DNA of 64,000 nucleotides from DASQGA01 sp963722715 (GTDB lineage: Bacteria; Actinomycetota; Thermoleophilia; Gaiellales; Gaiellaceae). Within the stretch, counting starts at the first letter, position 1. Every line of letters starts with the position of its first letter. The stretch covers positions 195,572-259,571 of the forward strand of contig CAVROA010000020.1 of NCBI GenBank assembly GCA_963722715.1, read 5' to 3'. Both the position numbers and the translations under genes were made by a program. The notes under the pieces were generated by a model. That model searched no databases. It saw nothing but the letters and a program-made list of their open reading frames with translations, and was not told the DNA's origin. Shown piece by piece: positions 32,875 to 40,474 of the stretch.

Positions 32875-33639
32875 CTATGGCAGCGTGACGAAGCCGCCGA
32901 GAAAGCCTCGTGCTGATGCTGTGTCGAGCCGGTAGACGACGTTCGTGGCGCGGCACATGTAGTCACCCGTGATCGTTGTGGCAGCGACGATGTTCGTCTC
33001 CGTCGAGCCGGCGCCCAAGAAGTTCGGGCCGCCCGAGTCGCCATAGCATCCGCCTCCGTCGCCGAGCGTCGGATTCATCGAGATGTGCAGCCACGCTTTA
33101 TTCGTCGCGAATAGCGTGTCGCTCGTCGCGACGAACCGGACGTCTGCGTAATGGAATGTCGGGCCATGATCGATCGTCACCGACTGCCCGCCGTAGCCGA
33201 CCACCGTGAAGCCCTGGTTGCTCGGCAGATTCCCGAGCGATCCAGCAGCGGGCAGTTGCGCCGGTGTAATGCCCTTCACGGGCTTGTCGAAGACGACGAC
33301 CGCGAGGTCGTGCGGGTCGCCCTGTGCACCGCTGTACTGCGGGTCGGCGTGCCAGGTGCCCCAATACTCCTTGCCGGTTTCAGCGTCGTAGACCGAGTCG
33401 AACGTGACGGCGAGACGCGGAATGCCCCAGTCGCAATGTGCCGCGGTGAGGAACACGGTGGGCGAAATCAGCGTTCCCGTGCAGGACGCCCAGGTCCCGT
33501 CCGAGTACGCCTGCGGCGCGAGCAGCGCCCCAACACTCGGGTGCCGGTTTCCGTCCGGCTCGCCATAGACGACGGCCGCGGCCGGGCCGATGAAGACCAG
33601 CGCGAGCACGGCTGCCGAAGCCGCCATGATCCGATGCAT
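32875..33639 (-). CDS. Secreted trypsin-like (S1) serine protease
   Basis: A 254-residue protein with a signal peptide (MHRIMAASAAVLALVFIGPAAA). It has a full chymotrypsin-fold triad: His68 in FLTAAHC, Asp111 in DPHDLAVVVF and Ser202 in CYGDSGGP. Two likely disulfides are Cys53-Cys69 and one pairing Cys198 with a later Cys. The bacterial GEPDGNRHPSVGALL N-terminus after the signal resembles a cleaved activation site. A Shine-Dalgarno (GGGAG) precedes the ATG. The gene lies alone between tRNA-Gln and a duplicated tRNA-Gln 3' end, which suggests it arrived by site-specific insertion. Confidence 0.9.
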   Translation of the reverse strand: MHRIMAASAAVLALVFIGPAAAVVYGEPDGNRHPSVGALLAPQAYSDGTWASCTGTLISPTVFLTAAHCDWGIPRLAVTFDSVYDAETGKEYWGTWHADPQYSGAQGDPHDLAVVVFDKPVKGITPAQLPAAGSLGNLPSNQGFTVVGYGGQSVTIDHGPTFHYADVRFVATSDTLFATNKAWLHISMNPTLGDGGGCYGDSGGPNFLGAGSTETNIVAATTITGDYMCRATNVVYRLDTASARGFLGGFVTLP

Positions 33640-33843
33640 GAAGAGCTCCCTCTATTGATGCCCCAGAGCCGTGAAGCGTACTTCCTCGCGCTGGAATCGC
33701 GAAGAGCGCCCTGCACCACCGCGACGGGTGCGGCGCAAGGCGAGTTCAACCGCCTCGACCCGCAGCTCCTCCGCCAGCGCCGGCCAGGCTCATACACGTG
33801 GCTCTGACAGGCCCGTTCTCCGCGTCTCCCCAAAAAGAAAAAA

Positions 33844-33859
33844 CCCCGCCTAAGCGGGG
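33844..33859 (-). terminator. Terminator of tRNA-Gln
   Basis: On the minus strand, CCCCGC-TTAG-GCGGGG is followed by TTTTTTCTTTTT. It is a textbook factor-independent terminator 11 bases after the tRNA. Confidence 0.92.
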
Positions 33860-33870
33860 ATTTCTGTGAG

Positions 33871-33941
33871 CTGCGGGACTAGGATTCGAACCTAGACTAC
33901 CTGATCCAGAGTCAGGCGTCCTACCATTAGACGATCCCGCA
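33871..33941 (-). tRNA. tRNA-Gln (CTG)
   Basis: A 71-base cloverleaf. The acceptor is TGCGGGA/TCCCGCA with discriminator G. The anticodon stem is CCTGA/TCAGG with loop CTCTGGA, giving anticodon CTG for CAG codons. The T-arm is CTAGGTTCGAATCCTAG. CCA is not encoded. The starting T-A pair of the acceptor is typical of tRNA-Gln. Confidence 0.95.
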
Positions 33942-33952
33942 CCGGCCGGCCC

Positions 33953-33958
33953 AGTCTA
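33953..33958 (-). promoter_or_regulatory. -10 box for tRNA-Gln
   Basis: TAGACT on the minus strand, 11 bases before the mature 5' end. Confidence 0.55.
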
Positions 33959-33963
33959 GCGAC

Positions 33964-34674
33964 TCAGGCCTCGAGATTCGGTATCTGAGAGTCGGGCGCG
34001 GCGACTGTTTTCTCTTCGCGCAGGTGGTAGTAGGCAAGCGTCCACGCGGCGGCGACGAACGGCGTGAAGATCGTGTTCGAGATCACGTTGATGATGTACT
34101 GGGCCAGGTCGTCCGACATGAAGCTCAGGACGACAGCGAGGACGATGCCGAGGACGATGCCCGCGACGATCAGGATCACGACGGTGAGGACGATGAGACC
34201 GAAGACGTTCCACCCGTGGCCGCGGACGAGCTCACGGCTGCGGCCGAACGACTCCGTCGCCGATCGTCCCTCGAGGACGATCACCGGCACGATCAGGAGC
34301 CACCAGGTGAGCAGGATGAGGCCGGGAACGATCAGGAGGATGAACCCGATCGTGATGCCGATCGACGCGAGGATGCCTCCGATCGCAAGCGCGTTCATGC
34401 GAGGCCGGACTCGGCCCAACGTCTCCGAGACGGAGAGGTCGGCACGCCCGTCACGGACGTCCTCGATCGCCATGACCAACGCTCCCTGAAGCCAGAACGT
34501 CCCCGCCAACGACACGAAAGCGGCCGCGATCGCGCCCAGCCAGCTGAGGAGCAGAACGAGCAGCAGGGTGAGGAGCGAGAGTAGGAGGTAGACGACGAAG
34601 GCGATCGGGAGCAGGTGCCGCCAGTGAGACTTGTAGAGGCTCCAGGCCTCTCCGAGAACTGCCGTCGGGCTCAC
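33964..34674 (-). CDS. Polytopic membrane protein (YciC/GPDP-membrane-domain-like)
   Basis: A 236-residue protein with about six membrane helices. It opens with VLGEAWSLYKSHWRHLLPIAFVVYLLLSLL and contains LLIVPGLILLTWWLLIVPVIVLEGRSATESFGRSRELVRGHGWNVFGLIVL, a pattern shared with UPF0259/YciC and with the membrane domain of some glycerophosphodiesterases. The function is unknown. It follows the ABC exporter genes by 16 bases and a TAGAGT box lies 8 bases before its GTG. It may therefore be read both from the operon and from its own promoter. Confidence 0.8.
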   Translation of the reverse strand: MSPTAVLGEAWSLYKSHWRHLLPIAFVVYLLLSLLTLLLVLLLSWLGAIAAAFVSLAGTFWLQGALVMAIEDVRDGRADLSVSETLGRVRPRMNALAIGGILASIGITIGFILLIVPGLILLTWWLLIVPVIVLEGRSATESFGRSRELVRGHGWNVFGLIVLTVVILIVAGIVLGIVLAVVLSFMSDDLAQYIINVISNTIFTPFVAAAWTLAYYHLREEKTVAAPDSQIPNLEA

Positions 34675-34690
34675 GGGGTGCGACTCTAGA

Positions 34691-36496
34691 TCATGCGGCG
34701 GCGGATGCCCAATCCCCGTAGAGCGAGAGATACCGCCCGTCGCGGGCGATCAGCTCGTCGTGCGTCCCCTCCTCGACTACGTGCCCGTGCTCCAGGACGA
34801 TGATGCGGTCGGCGTTTCGGATCGTGGAGAGCCGGTGGGCGATGATGAACGCGGTGCGTCCCGCGAGGAGCGTGGCCAGGGCGCGCTCGATGCGCCGCTC
34901 GGTGCCGATGTCCACGCTCGACGTCGCCTCGTCCAGGATGAGGATGCGCGGATCGGCGAGGAGCGCCCGCGCGAAGGCGACGAGCTGGCGCTGGCCAAGC
35001 GAGAGACGGCCACCGCGCTCGGCGACCTCAGTCTCGTAGCCATCCTCGAGCTCCAGGATGAACTCGTGCGCACCGACAGCACGCGCCGCCGCGGCGACTT
35101 CCTCGGGACTCGCGCCGGGCCGGCCGAACAGGATGTTCTCGTGGACGGTGCCCGCAAACAGGAAGCCTTCCTGGGGCACGACGCCCAGCTGTCTGCGGAT
35201 GCTTGCCTGGGCGACCTCACGGAGGTCGTGACCGTCGATCGTGATCCGGCCTTCCTGAGGATCGTAGAACCGCGCAAGCAGCTTCGCGATCGTGGACTTG
35301 CCCGCGCCCGTGTGTCCGACGAGTGCGACCGTCGTGCCCGCCGGGACGTCCAGGTCGATTCCGTGGAGGACTTCGGGGCCGGTGCGGTAGCCGAAGCGCA
35401 CGCCCTCGAAGCCGACGTGGCCGTCGATCTGCGGAAGATCGACGGCGTCGGGGCGGTCCACGATCTCCGGCTCCTCGTCGAGGACGTCGATGATCTTGTC
35501 GAGCGCGGCCACCGCAGCGAGGAAGGTGTTGTAGAGCTGGGAGAGCTGCTGGACCGGGTCGAAGAAGTTGGACAGATAGCCGATGAAGGCGAAGAGCGTC
35601 CCGATCTCGATCGAACCGTCGAAGGCCAGGTAGCCGCCATAGCCGAGCACGACCGAGGTGGCGGCCGCGGAGAGGAAGTCGACGAAGGGGAAATAGAGCC
35701 CGTTCAGGACGACGGTCTCGCGGTTCGCGGCGCGATAGTCCTCGTTCACGGCGCGGAAGTGGGCGGCATGGTGGTCTTCCCGCGTGAAGGCCTGGACGAC
35801 CCGCATGCCCGCGATGCTCTCCGCCAGGGTGGCCGTGACCCCAGCCAGCCGCTCCCGCACGCGGCGGTAGGCGCGCGACGACCGGCGTCGGAAGATCGCC
35901 GTGGCGATGCTCATGAGCGGGAAGACAGAGAGAGTCGCAAGCGCGAGCCGCCAGTCGAGGAAGAAGAGGATGATCACCGAGCCGAAGAGCGTCAGCGAGT
36001 TCTGGAACAGGCTCGTGACACCGTCCGTCACGAGCTGGTCGAGCGCCTCGACGTCGTTCGTGAGGCGGGAGATGATCGTCCCGGCGCGGTTTCGCTCGTA
36101 GTAGCCGAGCGAGAGCCGCTGGAGGTGGGCGAAGAGCCGCTTTCGGAGGTCGGCCAGGATCCGCTCGCCGACCCAGCCCGTGTAGTAGGTCTGCGCCATG
36201 CCGGCGAGCCAGTTCAAAAGCCCGGCGAAGAGGAACGCCGCCACGATCCACCCGAGGATCGCGGCGTCCTTGTTCCCGATTCCCTCGTCGATGGCGAGCT
36301 TCGCGAGGAAGGGCGGGGCGAGCGCCGTCGCCGTCGCCGCAAGCAACGAGACGATCGCCAGCAAGGTACGCGTGCGATAGGGCTTGGTGAGGTTCACGAG
36401 GACGCCGATCCGGCGCGCGGTGCGGCCCCAGCTCCAGTCGTCGACCTCGGCGCCGCGCCGGTCGGTCAGGTGGCTTCCGGGCTGGTGAATCCTCAA
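34691..36496 (-). CDS. ABC exporter half-transporter (TMD-NBD), second subunit
   Basis: A 601-residue fused exporter subunit. Six membrane helices occupy about 40-330, including YYTGWVGERILADLRKRLFAHLQRLSLGYYERNRAGTIISRLTNDV, the coupling-helix region. The NBD follows with Walker A GHTGAGKS, LSLGQRQLV as signature (LSLGQ in place of LSGGQ), Walker B ILILDEATSSVD and the H-loop FIIAHRLST. The altered signature and the tandem partner gene suggest a heterodimer with one weakened ATP site. The start is TTG 36496, overlapping the upstream stop. Confidence 0.93.
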   Translation of the reverse strand: MRIHQPGSHLTDRRGAEVDDWSWGRTARRIGVLVNLTKPYRTRTLLAIVSLLAATATALAPPFLAKLAIDEGIGNKDAAILGWIVAAFLFAGLLNWLAGMAQTYYTGWVGERILADLRKRLFAHLQRLSLGYYERNRAGTIISRLTNDVEALDQLVTDGVTSLFQNSLTLFGSVIILFFLDWRLALATLSVFPLMSIATAIFRRRSSRAYRRVRERLAGVTATLAESIAGMRVVQAFTREDHHAAHFRAVNEDYRAANRETVVLNGLYFPFVDFLSAAATSVVLGYGGYLAFDGSIEIGTLFAFIGYLSNFFDPVQQLSQLYNTFLAAVAALDKIIDVLDEEPEIVDRPDAVDLPQIDGHVGFEGVRFGYRTGPEVLHGIDLDVPAGTTVALVGHTGAGKSTIAKLLARFYDPQEGRITIDGHDLREVAQASIRRQLGVVPQEGFLFAGTVHENILFGRPGASPEEVAAAARAVGAHEFILELEDGYETEVAERGGRLSLGQRQLVAFARALLADPRILILDEATSSVDIGTERRIERALATLLAGRTAFIIAHRLSTIRNADRIIVLEHGHVVEEGTHDELIARDGRYLSLYGDWASAAA

Positions 36497-38280
36497 GCGC
36501 TCGCCTCTTGAACGTCGCGGGCCACCTCGAGCTCGACGAGACCGTGCTCATAGATCTCGAGGTAAACGGGGCTCGTTCCGAGCAGCTCGTCATGTGTCCC
36601 GCGCGCGGCAACCGTTCCGTGATCCAGGACGACGATCTCGTCCGCTAACGAGATCGTCGAGAGGCGGTGCGCGATGATGAACGTCGTCCGTCCTTTCATC
36701 GCCTCCCGCAGGCCGAGGCGGATCCTGGACTCCGTCGTCGCATCCACCGACGCGGTCGCATCGTCGAGGATCAGGACGCGAGGGTCGAGGAGAATGGCGC
36801 GGGCAATCGCGATTCGCTGGCGCTGCCCGCCCGAGAGCGTGATCCCTCTCTCCCCGATGACCGTGTCGTAACCGTCGGGAAGCTCGGAGATGAACTCGTG
36901 GGCCTGGGCCATGCGCGCGGCCCGCTCGACTTCCCCGTCCCTTGCCAGGGGCGCTCCGAAGGCGATGTTCTCTCGTACCGTCGTCGAGAAGAGGAAGGGG
37001 TCCTGGGACACGATCCCGATCGCGCCTCGAAGCTCCTCGAGCTTGAGGCCGCGAACGTCCTCGCCGTCCAGGAGGACCCGACCCTGCTGAGGATCGTAGA
37101 AACGGGGGACGAGCGAGGTGAGGGTCGTTTTCCCGGAGCCCGTGTGTCCGATCAGCGCGATCGTCCGACCTGCCTCGACCTCTAGGTCGACCTCATGGAG
37201 GACCGGGCGCTCAGGCTCATAGCCGAACGTGACGTGGTCGAAGCGAACATGCCCCTCTCCCGGCGGGAGCGGCTTCGCATCGGGCGCGTTGGTGACGTCC
37301 TCCACCTCGTCCAGCACTTCGAAGATCCGCTCGCCGGAAGCGACAGCTCGCTGGCTCGTGCCGATCCACATCCCGAGCATCCGGAGCGGCATCACCAGCA
37401 TGAGCACGTAGACGTTGATCGCGATGAACTCGCCAACCATGAGATCGCCGGCGATGACCCGGTGCCCTCCGACGAGGAGCACAGCGGCCTGCGCAAGGAT
37501 GGGCAGGAAGGAGAGGAGTGGGACATAGAACGCGCGCTGACGGGTCGCGCGGACGGACTCGGCGAAAACGGCTTCGTTCCGCCTCGCGAACTTCTCCTCC
37601 TCCTGCGGCTCCTGGGCGAACGCCTTGATGACGTTGACGCCGACGATGTTCTCCTCGGCGACGGTGGTCATGTCTGCCATGCGCTGCTGCACCTCGCGGA
37701 GGATGGGGTGCGACGACCGCGAGTAGACGTACGCGATAGCGATCAGAGCGGGGGTGATGGCCAGCGCGATCAGTGCGATCTCCCAGTCGAGCACGAAGAG
37801 GATCGCCGTTGTGGCGACGATCGTGAGGATGTGCTGGCCGAAGAAGATGAGGCCGTAGCCGAGGAAGAACCTGACCTGTTGGAGGTCCACCGTCGCCCGC
37901 GACATCAGCTGCCCCGTCTGGTGGCGGTCATAGAAGCGCCACGAGAGGCGAAGGAGGTGCGCGTAGAGCGCGGTTCGGATGTCGAACTCGACTCCGAGCG
38001 CCTGTCGGCCGGCGATGAAGCGGCGGCCGACGAGCATGAGCGCGCGGAGGAGCCCGGCGATCGCGATGAGGGAGACGAGGATGACGAGAGTCCTCGCGTC
38101 GTGCGCCCTGATTCCGTCGTCGATCACCTTCCCGGTCAGCCACGGGATGGCGAGGCCGGCAACCTGCGACCCGACCGCCAGGACGACCGAGACGATGAGG
38201 GACCAGCGGTACGGGCGCAGGAAGCCAAGTAGCCGGCCGAACGTCCGGAGATAGGGATGAGAAGTGGTCACAGCCTCCAC
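36493..38280 (-). CDS. ABC exporter half-transporter (TMD-NBD), first subunit
   Basis: A 595-residue partner of the downstream ABC gene. A TMD of about 320 residues is followed by an NBD with Walker A GHTGSGKT, signature LSGGQRQRI, Walker B VLILDDATASVD and FIIAHRLST. Walker B ends in Asp (LDDATA) where the catalytic Glu normally stands, so its own site may be poorly hydrolytic while its signature completes the partner's site. I chose GTG 38280 because TACACT lies 7 bases upstream; a longer in-frame start at 38304 or 38358 is possible. The export substrate is unknown. Confidence 0.92.
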   Translation of the reverse strand: MEAVTTSHPYLRTFGRLLGFLRPYRWSLIVSVVLAVGSQVAGLAIPWLTGKVIDDGIRAHDARTLVILVSLIAIAGLLRALMLVGRRFIAGRQALGVEFDIRTALYAHLLRLSWRFYDRHQTGQLMSRATVDLQQVRFFLGYGLIFFGQHILTIVATTAILFVLDWEIALIALAITPALIAIAYVYSRSSHPILREVQQRMADMTTVAEENIVGVNVIKAFAQEPQEEEKFARRNEAVFAESVRATRQRAFYVPLLSFLPILAQAAVLLVGGHRVIAGDLMVGEFIAINVYVLMLVMPLRMLGMWIGTSQRAVASGERIFEVLDEVEDVTNAPDAKPLPPGEGHVRFDHVTFGYEPERPVLHEVDLEVEAGRTIALIGHTGSGKTTLTSLVPRFYDPQQGRVLLDGEDVRGLKLEELRGAIGIVSQDPFLFSTTVRENIAFGAPLARDGEVERAARMAQAHEFISELPDGYDTVIGERGITLSGGQRQRIAIARAILLDPRVLILDDATASVDATTESRIRLGLREAMKGRTTFIIAHRLSTISLADEIVVLDHGTVAARGTHDELLGTSPVYLEIYEHGLVELEVARDVQEASA

Positions 38281-38287
38281 AACGTCG

Positions 38288-38293
38288 AGTGTA
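38288..38293 (-). promoter_or_regulatory. -10 box of leaderless ABC exporter operon
   Basis: TACACT on the minus strand, 7 bases before GTG 38280. Confidence 0.55.
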
Positions 38294-38503
38294 GCGGCCG
38301 CCATCCCGACCGCTTCCTCTCCGAAATCGCTGCAAACATGGCACGTTTGGAGCGCCACGCGCGTCCGTTTCGCCGCTAGTGTCGATCACGGGAGGAGGCC
38401 GGGGCAACCAGATCAGGGAGACTGGAAAGGGCATGTTGGCCCTGGCCGGCGTCGCTCCTTCGCCCGCCGGGCTCCCTGGATCACCGACGGCCCCGGAGCG
38501 CCG

Positions 38504-38509
38504 TATGCT
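38504..38509 (+). promoter_or_regulatory. -10 box of leaderless ftcD
   Basis: TATGCT, 6 bases before GTG 38516. Confidence 0.6.
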
Positions 38510-38515
38510 TGCGCG

Positions 38516-39403
38516 GTGCCGCTGCCGCTCGAGTCGGTACCGAACTTCTCCGAGGGGCGCGACGCTGGTGTGGTCGACGCTCTTCGTGATGCTCTCTCGG
38601 GTCCGGCGCGACTGCTCGACGTCCACGTGGATCCGGACCACAACCGCTCGGTCTACACGCTGGTCGGGTCGGGCGACGAGCTTGTCGAGAGCCTGTTCAC
38701 CGGGATCAACGCCGCGGTCCAGCGGATCGATCTCGGAGCTCACGTCGGGGCCCATCCGCGGATCGGAGCCGCAGACGTCGTTCCGCTCATCCCCATCCGT
38801 CCCGAGGACGAGCAGCTCGCGCGGGAAGCGGCCCTGGCGCTCGCCGACCGACTTGGCGACGAGTTGGAGCTCCCCGTCTTCTTCTACGGACGTTTGACCG
38901 AGGATGGCCGGGAGCCCGCGTTCTTTCGCCGCGGAGGTCCGGAGGAGCTCGAGCGGCGGATGGACGCCGGGGAGCTCGCGCCCGACCGTGGGCCTTCACG
39001 CCTGCACCCGACGGCGGGAGGAGTCGTCCTCGGAGTTCGCAGGCCGCTGATCGCTTTCAACGTGAACCTGAGCTCGCAGGACGTCGACTGCGCGAAGGCA
39101 ATCGCGCGGGTCGTCCGGGAGCGGGACGGCGGGTTCCCGGGCGTCCGCGCCCTCGGTCTCGACCTGCCCACGGCCGGGCTCGTACAGGTCAGCATGAACG
39201 TCACCGACTGGGAGGCCTCGGCTCTGCACGAAATCGTCGAGCGCATCAAGGCGGAAGCCGCGTCACGCGGCGTCGAGGTAGCGGGTAGCGAGCTCGTCGG
39301 CCTCATGCCGGCCGGCGCGGCGATCGCGGCGGCCGAGTCGATTCTCCGCATTGACGGATTCGACGCGCGCCATGTGCTGGAGCTCAGGCTGCTCGAAGAC
39401 TAG
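38516..39403 (+). CDS. ftcD: Glutamate formimidoyltransferase
   Basis: A 295-residue enzyme that transfers the formimino group of N-formimino-glutamate to tetrahydrofolate, releasing glutamate. It begins with LESVPNFSEGRD. It contains VHVDPDHNRSVYTLVG, LGAHVGAHPRIGAADVVPLIPI and LHPTAGGVVLGVRRPLIAFNVNL, all formiminotransferase landmarks. It ends without the cyclodeaminase domain found in the mammalian protein. With hutH, hutU and hutI nearby it completes histidine breakdown to glutamate. The GTG start is set by the -10 box 6 bases upstream. The stop codon lies inside a long palindromic element. Confidence 0.93.
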   Translation: MPLPLESVPNFSEGRDAGVVDALRDALSGPARLLDVHVDPDHNRSVYTLVGSGDELVESLFTGINAAVQRIDLGAHVGAHPRIGAADVVPLIPIRPEDEQLAREAALALADRLGDELELPVFFYGRLTEDGREPAFFRRGGPEELERRMDAGELAPDRGPSRLHPTAGGVVLGVRRPLIAFNVNLSSQDVDCAKAIARVVRERDGGFPGVRALGLDLPTAGLVQVSMNVTDWEASALHEIVERIKAEAASRGVEVAGSELVGLMPAGAAIAAAESILRIDGFDARHVLELRLLED

Positions 39404-39564
39404 GAGGGTTTGACGAAACGCAGCAGTGCCGTCGGGCCGCGCTGCTCGCCCCGATGCTGCGTCCTCAGTCGCTTCGATAGCGCTGCTATCGGCGCTCCCT
39501 GCGTCCTTGCCTCGGAACGACCATCGCACCCCGGCGACGAGCGACGTTTCACCAATCCCTCCTA
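39401..39564. repeat. 164-base imperfect palindrome between convergent ftcD and M55 peptidase genes
   Basis: The ends are inverted repeats: TAGGAGGG (39401-39408) with CCCTCCTA (39557-39564), and GAAACG (39415-39420) with CGTTTC (39545-39550), equally spaced. The exact centre is a perfect 7-bp hairpin, CGATAGC-gct-GCTATCG (39475-39491). The left arm also contains its own hairpin, CGCAGCA with TGCTGCG. It overlaps the ftcD stop codon. It could be a MITE-like element or a very large bidirectional terminator. Confidence 0.65.
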
Positions 39565-39593
39565 GGCGGCTACGACCGCCGTCGCGTGGCGGC

Positions 39594-40412
39594 CTAGAGG
39601 GAGAACTGCCAGAACTGCCGCCACGCCGTCCACCAGTCGTCGGCCCGCGACGCGATCTTTCGCGGCTCCAGGATCTCGATGCCCTCTCGGTTGTGAAACG
39701 CCTCCACCAGATCCGACTTGGTGTACTCGACGACGATCTCGGACGGTCGCCCGGGGTCGTACGGCTCGATCGACCCGCGGCCCTCGACTGCCCGCCGCGC
39801 TCCGTCCTCGAGCATTTCCCTGGCCCGGACGAGCGGCAGGTGACGGGCGCTGAAGCGGCCGAGCCCCTGCTTCACGGCAACCGACACGAGGCCGTCGCCG
39901 AGCAGGTCGACGCCTTCGCGGCAGGTCGCGTCGTCCCCGCTGATCATCAGCACCGGGCAGTCCCAGGTGCCGCAGAGAGCTGCGTTGATCCCCGTCTCGC
40001 CGACCAGGGTGCCGTTGAACCAGAGGTTGTGCCAGTCCGAGCCGGAGACCGTGTGGTTCAGAACGCCCGTCGCCGTTCCCGCTCGCGCGTGCATACCGAC
40101 GAGAAGCGCTCCGTCGCACCCCTGCTCGAGGAACTCCGTGTAGTGCGTCCACTCGTGCTGCACGACCCAGTCGCAGCCCGGGTCGAGCGCCTCGGGGAGG
40201 AGCGAGTTGAACGTCCATCCCTTTCCGGCTCCATGGCAGTCCATGACGACGATCTCGGTCGCGCCGCCCGCGCGAGCGCCCCGGACGACGGCGTTGATCT
40301 CTTCGGTATAGAACTTCCGCCCTTCCTCGTAGAGCGACTCGCCACCCTCGACCTGCTCCCATTTGACGATCCCGGCAACGCCCTCCATGTCGCTCATCAC
40401 GATGATGCGCAT
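39594..40412 (-). CDS. M55 family D-aminopeptidase (DppA-like)
   Basis: A 272-residue zinc peptidase of the DppA type. These release D-amino acids from peptides such as D-Ala-D-Ala. It opens with MRIIVMSDMEGVAGI, whose Asp8 and Glu10 bind metal. VMDCHGAGKGW, HEWTHYTEF, LLVGMHARAG, GETGINAAL and VLMISGDDATC cover the remaining metal and active-site residues. GGAGG lies 4 bases before the ATG at 40412, so the gene is leadered. It is divergent from hutH and could feed amino acids into catabolism; that link is inference. Confidence 0.9.
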   Translation of the reverse strand: MRIIVMSDMEGVAGIVKWEQVEGGESLYEEGRKFYTEEINAVVRGARAGGATEIVVMDCHGAGKGWTFNSLLPEALDPGCDWVVQHEWTHYTEFLEQGCDGALLVGMHARAGTATGVLNHTVSGSDWHNLWFNGTLVGETGINAALCGTWDCPVLMISGDDATCREGVDLLGDGLVSVAVKQGLGRFSARHLPLVRAREMLEDGARRAVEGRGSIEPYDPGRPSEIVVEYTKSDLVEAFHNREGIEILEPRKIASRADDWWTAWRQFWQFSL

Positions 40413-40461
40413 TTCGCCTCCCTCGCTCCGCAGATCGCCCAATCCTGCCTTCTTTCGAGAC

Positions 40462-40467
40462 TAGACT
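40462..40467 (+). promoter_or_regulatory. -10 box of leaderless hutH-hutU
   Basis: TAGACT, 7 bases before GTG 40475. Confidence 0.6.
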
Positions 40468-40474
40468 GGACCGC

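Noticed and set aside
33659..33807. A 49-codon plus-strand frame (MPQSREAYFLALES...) between the S1 protease and tRNA-Gln
   Set aside because: No Shine-Dalgarno or -10 box at its start. It overlaps the protease promoter region and resembles no family I know.
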